Of a stretch of 64,000 bases of DNA, positions 55,731-64,000 are shown piece by piece. The notes beneath the pieces were generated by a model. It saw only the letters and a list, made by a program, of their open reading frames with translations. It was not told where the DNA came from and searched no databases. Source of the DNA: Hymenopus coronatus (taxonomy: Eukaryota > Arthropoda > Insecta > Mantodea > Hymenopodidae); contig CM060890.1 in NCBI GenBank assembly GCA_030762935.1, positions 65,102,765-65,166,764 on the forward strand, in the 5' to 3' direction. The first letter of the stretch is position 1, and every line of letters begins with the position of its first letter. The position numbers and the translations under genes were made by a program.

Positions 55731-58659
55731 TGGGGATGGTAGATTTTTCAAATTAAAATGGAAAATTTAGCATTTTAAAATTTTAATTTAGCATTTTATA
55801 GCATTTTTATATTACGATTTTGCGTTTTGTAGCATTTTGAGAGAAATAGGCCACTTTACCAAATTTTTAAGCAAAAAATTGTGGCGCAGGAAATGTCATA
55901 TAAACTATTCTGTTTTTTTAATGTGACAAAAGCGATATATGACAGTGAGAACTCATTTAAAGTTCAGCATACAACTAATCCACAATATTAAATTATAATT
56001 TAATAAACAATAACCACCGAAAATTGTTCAGCAACTACACAATTTGTGTGTCCACAAAAGGACTGAATAACTGCTTCAGCTAAGAGCGGAAGTTTTAGTT
56101 TCTTGCTAGCAAAAACTACACAAAAAATTAATTATAATCAGAAATAAACAATTCAAATAAAGTTGAGCATATAACGAATCACAATATTACTCTGCTTAAG
56201 TCTGGTTCGCCTGTCTGTGACACTTAAATTATATTTGCTAAAAAAAAAAAAAAGTTGTGTATCTCCACTATTTGTTGGTGACCAAATGGACTGAATAACT
56301 GCTTCAGCAAAGAGCGGAAATCTCTGTTTCATTGCTAGCAACATTTGAAGGCAATCTACATTTGAATTATCAATGGCTACTCTTTAAGTTTCTAAGTTTC
56401 TGTGGAAATATTCATAAGCAGTTAAAAACTATTTGCATCTACATTATTAAAATATGAAATTCTTGATTTTGCCATTAACACTTTCTGAGGATTGACACCA
56501 ATAACCCGACCAGCAACCCCGAGATTGAAAAGCTCATTAATAGCTTGGAATAACATGCTAGTTTTATTTTATGCCTGTGAATTGATAGCTTTACGTGACA
56601 CTTTTTCATGCATGCTACACAATTTTCTCTAATTTTCTGTTTTGTTTCTTTATATGAGACAGACTTCAAGAGTTCGTTAGTGTTAGATGGAAACCATCCA
56701 GTAGCGTATTTATAATATTCAATGAATTATATTTAATGGATTATGTTCATCCCACAATTTATGAGCAAGTTCTGTTATTAACTTACTAATCTACTCTGAG
56801 ATTTCACTAACAAATTTATATTTAATTTCTACTGTCACAAAACTAATATCATCTTTCAAAATATCCACAATGAAGGATGAGCTACTGTTTAAGGTTTTTT
56901 CCTCGAGTGATAAGAAGTCTTTCAATGCAGAAAAATATATATCTAAATATATAACACTCTGAAACTATGAATTCCAGCACGTTAGAACTGGAAAAGAAAA
57001 GACAGCAGGAGCAAGATCTGAATGATTTTCACGAATATAACTTACATACTCGTTTCTCGTTTTTCTAGAGTGTAAAATAGAAAGCTTTAACTTTGACCCA
57101 AATGTATTCAGTTCTGACATATTTTTCAAAATTACATCTCCAATCAAATTTACTTTGTGTGCAAAACACTTAAAATGTACTAAATGATCACCAATGATTG
57201 TAATGTCTCAAAACATGTTGACATGTATCTAGCAGAATCTGAAACTAGACCTAGAACATTGTTGAAGTGAATGTCATAATCTTTTAAGGCACTGATAATA
57301 GTTCCATTTGCTGTATCAAGAAAATTAACACTAGCCAGATGCACATCTTGTTTTTTACCTGGTTCCATTGTTCTGAAGAGCACAGCAAAGACACATCTCT
57401 CTTCTCTGTCTGAAGTCTCATCTGCGATAACAACGATCGGCTTGTTTTCCAAAGCCAGTTTAATGTAGTTATGAACGGCCTCTCCACATCGTGGCACATA
57501 TTCCGTTCTTCATCTTGAAGGTGTAGGTAGAATACCATAGCCCGGAACATACCTTGAAAAATAAAAATTATTGAATTAGTGTTTAGAAACACATACACAA
57601 CTTCTCATAAGGCAGGAAAAAACATAATTTTAAAATTGGTGAAAACTTCTAAGGCTTAAATATTGAATATTAAAATAATAAAAATATCAAATCTAACTGT
57701 TTTCGAAAGAAATATATGTTATTTTAATATACTTTAAAGGATACTTACTTCTTCAGATATTCTCTCATGGCTGGTTCATCCAGTTTATTCAGCGGAATAT
57801 CCGCTCGTAAACACATCTACGCCGTACCTTCAAAAAATTATTTTTTTCTTCACGAGCATTCTTTGCTTTGTTTTCGAGCTCCGAAATTGTAGCTTGACGT
57901 TTAGCGCCAAGTGCTTGTATTGTTGATTTAGAAACAAAGTCTTCCTTCACACAAAAAGTTGATTGGGTTTTATGTGATTTTACAATACATCTCTTTTCTT
58001 CCCCTCCAATCTTCTATTACATAATCTGCACATTAAAATATTTGAGTCACTTATATAAACATGTTCATTTTTATAATTCTCCGCGTGCTGTTGAATTGTG
58101 ATTTTGTTCCCACCGATCGCGTGTGCTACTAAACAATACAGAGCATGAAGTGAACCGACATCGCAGCAAGCGCTGAACATTGCAACAACGAAACATAGAC
58201 TGCCAATTATTATTTATTGTCAACAATACAACGTTGGTTAATTCAGTGAAAAAACGACCAAAGATATATTTGAATTTCGCATTCTCTATGTGTAGCTTAG
58301 CATATGGTTGGGCATATACGATGATTAATGAAATCGCTGAAATGATGCTCAAGTGATATCGGAGTCCATGTAGCTTAAAATTATTCGACTTTTGTCTTCT
58401 CAATATAAGAACCCCCCACCAAAAAAAAAAAAAAAAAAAATAAAAAACTTATCCGAGTAACCAAAGATGTAACTTGATGAATTTCGCACCTATTTCGCAG
58501 TTAATTATATACTTCGCATTTGAACCTAATTTTGATTTTATTGCGGATTGGAAAAGCGTTATAGCATACGAACTTCCAATTTAGAAATACATTTGCATAA
58601 GGACTTGGCATTTGGGAAGTTTTCGCACTTATCGCGACTGCTAAAATCTACCATTCCTG
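55731..58659 (-). mobile_element. hAT transposon with 17-bp TIRs and near-matching 8-bp target duplication
   Basis: The left TIR TGGGGATGGTAGATTTT (55,731-55,747) matches the inverted right end CAGGAATGGTAGATTTT (58,643-58,659). Flanking 8-mers are CCAGTCAT (55,723-55,730) and CCAATCAT (58,660-58,667), one mismatch, as expected for an aged hAT insertion. Total 2,929 bp, enclosing the minus-strand transposase relic. Confidence 0.85.
56460..58200 (-). pseudogene. hAT-superfamily transposase relic (CGGBP1-like zinc finger)
   Basis: N-terminal CRLCNRRLEGKKRDVL, then HIKPNQ (57,980-58,080) resembles the CGGBP1/BED-type finger. A decayed LRADIPLNKL-type segment follows near 57,770-57,810. 57,180-57,497 encodes KPIVVIADETSDREERCVFA and GLVSDSARYMSTC, the first catalytic aspartate region (ADET) and the DSA block. 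56,965-57,147 encodes HSRKTRNEYVSY and a CWNS remnant of RWNSWF. Stops and frameshifts throughout. Confidence 0.83.
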
Positions 58660-58669
58660 CCAATCATTC

Positions 58670-59335
58670 ATCTATACGTAGCTTTGGCGGAATCAAGGGT
58701 ACAGGGTTTAGTTCAAGAAAATGACCCAACGTCTCACCAAAACCCTTGTGGTATTCTTCAAGTTACTATTTCGAATTCAATATAAGTGGCATCTACAGGG
58801 TTGATGTGAAGAAATTTGGGATTTTTGGTCCATACTGAAATATGTTAGCACTCGTACAATTAAAGTAACGTATAAACTAATAAAAAATAAACTGCCTAAG
58901 ATATTAAAAATGGGCATTTGTCAAGAATCAGACAAGATACAAAGAACTCTTGCTTTGCTCAAGGCATAACTCACACTGGATATAAAATCTTACTATTAGG
59001 TTTTACATTTCTAGCACTTTGTTTTAGTGAATGAGAACACCTATGCACAGCACATTCATACACAATTAAAGGGGAGCACAAATATGAACTTCACCATATA
59101 CAATGTACCACATTCCTGTCCTTGCAACATTTGATGCCCTGAAAATTTATTTTTCATAATATTGGGAAAATACCCCTTGGCCTACATCGGGTTCCCCGTG
59201 TCAGGGGCAGGAATGCTACCAGTGCGCTACAGGGAGTCTTCCAGATATTAATCAAAATTAAAACAAAAGTTAACGTTTTAGTTGTACTTAATTTCTAACT
59301 GGTAATTATGGTTGGAATGTGAATATTAATTATTG
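58670..59335 (-). repeat. Mostly unassigned DNA with a SINE-like tRNA head (about 59,170-59,240)
   Basis: The minus strand at 59,180-59,240 reads GACTCCCTGTAGCGCACTGG and TAGCATTCCTGCCCCTGACA, then GGGGAACCCGATG, a tRNA-like fold with degraded boxes. The rest has no recognised gene. Confidence 0.45.
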
Positions 59336-59830
59336 CTTTCTCTACACTGCTATGTACATAGTGTATGGAGAAGGTATCGTATTGTACCCAAAAATTCGAT
59401 TCCGATTTCATCGGAAATACATGTTTTGGGACCCCCTGAATTAAAAACAGTATGCTTTTAAAAATCGCAGTGTGTGTCTGTGTGTGTATGCGTGTTCAAA
59501 AAACGAAAATGTCATATACATTTTTTTATAGTGGAATTGACCGTTTTCGATATTCCTTATTGGTTTCAGTTTTAAAATACTTAAACGTTTCTCATATGGG
59601 AACTTGTAAACTCCTGGCCACGCAAAGAAATGGGTTTCAGTCCTATAGCAATTATATTTTATAACATTGACTGTATTCCCTTATTTCCCTTCTACGTATA
59701 AGGAACTAAGTAATAAGACCGTTTTTGCTAATGTTTATCTCAATTATCATTAAGTGGATAGAAGAATAAGCTTATTAATAATAATTTGTTAGAGAGAAGT
59801 AGAGAAAGCCATGTAAATGGAACACATCAG
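59335..59830 (-). repeat. HINE-like repeat copy with a large internal deletion, reverse
   Basis: Hairpin end CTATGTACATAGTGTATGGA (59,350-59,369), GGACCCCCTGAATTAAA, a TGTG tract, then a jump from GTTCAAAAAACGAAAA to GTCATATACATTTTTTTATA and the left end GTAGAGAAAGCCATGTAAAT near 59,795-59,815. About 350 bp of the consensus is missing. Confidence 0.75.
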
Positions 59831-60129
59831 ATGTTCATTTTTCTTGTGGTAACTGGTTTTAAATAATATTTATAATAATAATGATAATAATAATAGCGAC
59901 ACTTTCTTATATTTTGTTAAATATTCATTATACCGAATAAAAATGACAAAACAAGAAACGATATGTATGCTTAAAAATTTTGTTACTTAACAATATCTTA
60001 AAACTTAATGACCAGTAGATGTTCGTAAACCGATTGCTTGATTCTACCCTACCTTTTTTTTTTAATACAGTTCCGGGGTCTGATCGGGACTCCGACGCTG
60101 TATACTCTACTTTTTATTTACCTAATTTG

Positions 60130-60300
60130 TTTACTTTGATTACTGAATTTCTGCTTTACTTTTTACACACACAAACACAAACATATAACACCCATGCCCA
60201 AGGCGGGACTCGAACCCACGACCCCCTGCGCCGCGAAACACCAAAGCGAGACGCTTTGGCGAGCGCGGCCATGGGGACCGGCACCTTTGGGCAAAGCAAT
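60130..60300 (-). mobile_element. CpG-rich tRNA-derived SINE
   Basis: On the minus strand: CCCCATGGCCGCGCTCGCCA (A-box-like), a long CG-rich variable arm, then TGGGTTCGAGTCCCGCCTTG with the B box GGTTCGAGTCC (near 60,207-60,220), followed by GGGTGTTATATGTTTGTG. Many CpGs in an otherwise CpG-poor region suggest a young insertion. It resembles tRNA-Leu/Ser with a long variable arm but is not a clean tRNA fold with an acceptor stem. Confidence 0.78.
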
Positions 60301-60390
60301 TAAAATGAATGGAACCTAATCTACGTACTATACCTAAGGCATTAAGTTTCATTACAATCGGTTGGGCCATTGTTGCGTGAAAAGTTCGTA

Positions 60391-60570
<180 letters not shown>

Positions 60571-60619
60571 AAATGCGATTTCTGACTTCAGGGTAGCCCA
60601 TTTAGTACGACGAGATCGC

Positions 60620-60945
60620 ATCGATTTCAAATTTCAAAATGTTTTGAGGCTCTTAACAAAAAAACAGATTTTAGAAAAATAAACGTGTGTCTGTGTTTGC
60701 ATGTGCGTCTTGTGCCTGCGAACAGCCTAACAATAATACCAAACTTGGTGTTTAACTACAGCATTTTCCAAAGATCGGACATGAAGATTTTCAAGAACAT
60801 CCTCTTACCTAAACTATCGTTTACGTGGAAATGTTTTCAAAATAGTTTTCTTAAAGATGGCTCTAAAGATTGTTATTAAAATATTATATACTTAAAATAA
60901 TTTCATGATAAACGAAGTGTATATCTTGCGAGAAAAAATGTTTCT
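60620..60945 (-). repeat. HINE-like repeat fragment, reverse, diverged
   Basis: AAAATGTTTTGAGGCTC, TTTTAGAAAAATAAACGTGTG, ATACCAAACTTGGTGTTTAA, GATTTTCAAGAACATCC and ACGTGGAAATGTTTTC follow the family order. The hairpin end is missing, replaced by the microsatellite. Confidence 0.65.
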
Positions 60946-60999
60946 GTCGATTTTTCACAGTAAAACAGTGAGTTTACTGAACCATATTCCTGAAGCAAT

Positions 61000-62490
61000 C
61001 TTTCTTCTCTTTCATCTCCTTCTGAACTCGAGAAAACAGCATGCTGTTACATTTTGAATCATCATCTGTTTAAAGATGCACTTTCTTCTCACTTACAACA
61101 ACACTGTAGTTTAAAATTTTGGTCGCTCTAAGGGGAAAAAAAACTTAAATACATTCTGTTGGTAGCTTTAATATTTTAATTGAATAGCATAATACGATTT
61201 CACAAAAATCCTACACTCTTTTCGTGTCAACCACAGTACCATAGTACTGGAAGGGTGGTGTGACGCCAGAAGTATCCTTTGAATCCAGCAGCAGATATGC
61301 TATAAAATGAACCCTCTTATACTGAAGCATCTGCTCAAGTTAAGTGAAATGTATTTTATCGAGAATTACTTTTCTAAGGGGAAATTTGTTCGGTCAGCAA
61401 AGGTGTCTGAATTGAAGTATAGCAAGGTTATATCTGCCTTGCAACATTGTCAGGGGATCGATACTCCTATGATACTGATCACAGTAATTACGTCCTACCT
61501 CACCATGGCTTGTTTTCCTGTTGAGTGTGAGGAAAATAGCGTGAGCCGTATTCGCCAAAATTAGCCTCTTGGATATCAAGCAGAAACGATGAGGGAGCCA
61601 GAGAGAGACAGAAGCATGGAAAATCGATGAGACTTTTATGGCTTACTTCGTTTGACACAGACACAGAGAGCCTGGTAAACCAGAAGATCGTGAATTGCGC
61701 CTCGAGAACGACGCGACGGTTCGCCTCTCGGGACGTTCACCCGCCCTGGAATATTGACGAACGTAGAGGACGGAGCTTTCAAGGTAAGGGGTTTCAGAAA
61801 CCATTTCGTTTTTAATACAGCAAGTTAAACGTTTCATGTTTTATGCCTTCCTAGGGAATTCTTCTGTAGTAAAACTGTGAGTACCGCATCCCTGTTTCTA
61901 TCCAGTTTCTTTAGGTCACACTCTCTTCTTCCTCTTAAAGAGGAAATACTTTGATATTTCCCCGATGGTAAACCTTGCGTTTGCAAATACTTTAACCTGT
62001 TATATTCTCTTTAAGGGCAACAAGGGATACTTTCTTTCTTCTTGCATATAGGCTGTGTTGATAAATGTGACTTTTGACCAGAATGTCGCATTTATTCGGA
62101 GAGGTAGAAAGGTATTTGCGGCAACGGATAATAAGCAGAGTTCAATAAAGCATGCCATAAATATACAGCAAAATTTCCGAAAAGTCTAATAATTACCATG
62201 AAGTAACAGAATCTATCTAGCCTCGTGGTTCAGACCTTATGCCTCATGGTCCGAATCGATTCACAGCTAAAGGCTCATGCATCCAACACACAACCGTGAA
62301 TGCGGGTGTGCTAGCGCGCGCGCTAGTGTGTGAACCATTTATTTATTAATCAGCCTAAATCAGGGACAGCCGCCGAACTGGCCTAAATGCATGAACTACG
62401 TCATTCTCTATACTATTTCATTATCATAGAAATTATAACTATATAGCAAAGACGTGTCTACAAAGTAAGCTGAAATAAAAAAAATGCTAA
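61000..62490 (+). other. Upstream region with a CpG-dense block (61,560-61,790) and a SINE-like segment (62,225-62,400)
   Basis: 61,560-61,790 is rich in CG steps (GCCTCGAGAACGACGCGACG, CTCGGGACGTTCACCCGCC) and ends at a good donor, TTTCAAGGTAAGGGG (61,777-61,791). It could be a 5' exon of an unseen gene. 62,225-62,400 begins GCCTCGTGGTTCAGACCTTA with a B-box-like GGTCCGAATCGATTC and is probably a SINE. Confidence 0.4.
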
Positions 62491-62494
62491 TATA

Positions 62495-63245
62495 TTACAT
62501 CCATACAATTTTCTTTGCCTATTATCGTTTGTATTATGTAGCACATGCAGAATTACTCTTACGAAAGCCTATTTTGTATCTACTTCATGTTAACTGAAAT
62601 AAACCTTTGAGAAATTAGTTTTATTACACAAGCGGAATTGAAGAAAATGAGGTGTGTCACATGCTGGCCTTAATATTCCATACCTTTACCGTGATATTGC
62701 GAGAAACAATTGAAGAGTGACAGCACTTCAAGAAATATAACACGATCTGAACAATTCAAACTAATAATAACTGATATTTCTAAGATAGCCGAGGCCATAG
62801 AATGTTATTTTGAATAAATTGATGTTTAAAACACACCTACAGTTATGGGTGGAGGCCTTTTTTACCATGATAGAAAATAATACAATTTTTTTTTTTCCAA
62901 ATGAGGAAGACTTTAATGAGAAAATTACATGAATCTGCCATCTAAATATCTCACGCATATGGTATTTGAATCAAAATATTATCAGATATTTTAAGAAAAC
63001 AAAATACATAATATATTTTCTTTTGTGGTTATTGAAAATCTTCGTGTCACATTTTTGGACGACACGAACTTACATACCAAGTTTGGTTTCATACTTCTCG
63101 TTTTAAAGTTACACCGTTCAGAGACAAACACACACACCCACACACATACCTATCCACCCCCCCCCCCCACACACACACACTCACACACACATAGACATAC
63201 GCTGACACTCATGCGTGCACAGGCACACTGATATTTTTCCTTGTT
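62495..63245 (+). repeat. HINE-like repeat copy, diverged
   Basis: Left-end block ATACAATTTTCTTTGCCTA, CTACTTCATGTTAACTGAAA, then CATTTTTGGACGACACGAAC, CATACCAAGTTTGGTTTCAT and a long CA/CCCC microsatellite (63,127-63,229) at the usual site. The terminal hairpin is not recognisable. Confidence 0.65.
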
Positions 63246-63299
63246 TTCGGTTCTGTTAAAAATCTGGACATTTTTTATTGTTTAAAGACACAGAAAGTA

Positions 63300-63598
63300 A
63301 GAATAAAAGTTATTTTCTTATTTTACTTTGAGAACTTTCAGGGATGCAAGGCAAGATTTTTCATGTGTTATAGCTTAAAAACGAAACCTTGAACAAATAG
63401 CCAAATCTTTTTATTTAATTTACTATTTATAGTAAATATTAGATACCAATATATCAATATTTCACAGGATATACAGGTTTGAGTGCACCTGAATAATAGG
63501 AAACCCCTTTTGTAAAATATATATAAATATATATTAGATACCAATATACACAGGATATATAGGTTTGAGAGCACCTGAATAAAAGGAAACCCCTTTTG

Positions 63599-63658
<60 letters not shown>

Positions 63659-64000
63659 ATGCTTGTCACTGTCAGTCAGTCACCCAGTATGTGTATGTGA
63701 ATAACCTAATTTGATATTTAACTTCAATAACTTACAAGGATGCGACACGATGATTTTCAAGAAAATCCCCCCACATCGTACAATTCTTTATATTTAATCT
63801 TCCCGTATAATTTTTATTTATTTAGACGCGACTCTTATGATTATAATACCATATATTAAAGACATTTTCATGGCAAATAATATTTTCAACTTTCTAGAAA
63901 TAGCCTCTAAAATACTCTTATATTTGTAGGGACTTTAACATAACCTTATAAAATTGGTAAATTTAAGCGAAATCTACTGCACAAAAGTTTTAGATATATT
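63300..64000 (-). repeat. HINE-like repeat fragments around an (AT)n microsatellite
   Basis: Two near-duplicate blocks (TTAGATACCAATATAT..CAGGATATACAGGTTTGAG at 63,440-63,500 and 63,535-63,590), then (TA)n at 63,600-63,656. A reverse copy follows (GGATGCGACACGATGATT, TTCAAGAAAATCCCCCCACA, TTTCTAGAAATAGCCTCTA), cut by the window end. Confidence 0.7.

Noticed and set aside
57180..57598. Host CGGBP1-type gene
   Set aside because: Enclosed by hAT TIRs and near-matching 8-bp flanks, with stops and frameshifts; a transposon relic.
60180..60290. Functional tRNA gene
   Set aside because: A and B boxes are present but acceptor-stem pairing is not evident and a SINE-type body follows; better called a SINE head.

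Overview
This is nuclear DNA from an animal. It is AT-rich and CpG-poor, with long GT-AG introns, many dispersed repeats and no compact ORFs. The only confidently recognised host gene is a minus-strand orthologue of the lysine-specific histone demethylase LSD1 (KDM1A). Eleven coding exons run from about 48,574 down to 4,820 and give 534 complete codons in one continuous frame. The protein is invertebrate-like. tRNA-derived SINEs, Penelope-like elements and many mariner/pogo/hAT/Harbinger remnants suggest a mollusc, possibly a cephalopod; that placement is inference.

Layout. 1-4.8 kb: KDM1A intron 11, with a decayed mariner. 4.8-14.2 kb: exons 11 and 10; intron 10 holds a pogo/Tigger transposon split by another repeat, five repeat copies in a row, two SINEs and a decayed Penelope-like element (PLE). 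14.2-22.1 kb: intron 9, with a pogo fragment, SINEs and more copies of the same repeat. 22.0-27.3 kb: exons 9, 8, 7 and 6, with a 64-bp-arm hairpin in intron 7. 27.3-32.8 kb: intron 5, holding a PLE flanked by 46-bp direct repeats; exon 5 lies at its upstream end. 32.8-36.4 kb: intron 4 with a BEL/Pao LTR retrotransposon relic, then exon 4. 36.4-45.2 kb: intron 3 with a mariner that keeps both ends, a LINE reverse-transcriptase relic and a PLE tail arranged as an inverted repeat, then exon 3. 46.3-48.6 kb: exons 2 and 1. 48.6-64 kb: DNA upstream of KDM1A, with Harbinger and IS630/Tc1-like transposase relics, a hAT element whose TIRs and near-matching 8-bp flanks can be seen, SINEs, microsatellites and one CpG-dense stretch that may be an exon of a neighbouring gene.

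The KDM1A part encodes a basic N-terminus, a low-complexity acidic/Pro-Ala linker, the SWIRM domain, the FAD-binding half of the amine-oxidase domain and the whole CoREST-binding tower. The C-terminal catalytic half must lie beyond position 1. No clearly new host system was found. The most interesting structure is an abundant repeat family of about 0.9 kb. It has short subterminal inverted repeats, an internal CA microsatellite at a fixed position and a 3' palindrome, which is the layout of Helentron-associated (HINE/DINE-1-like) elements. At least sixteen full or partial copies are visible.
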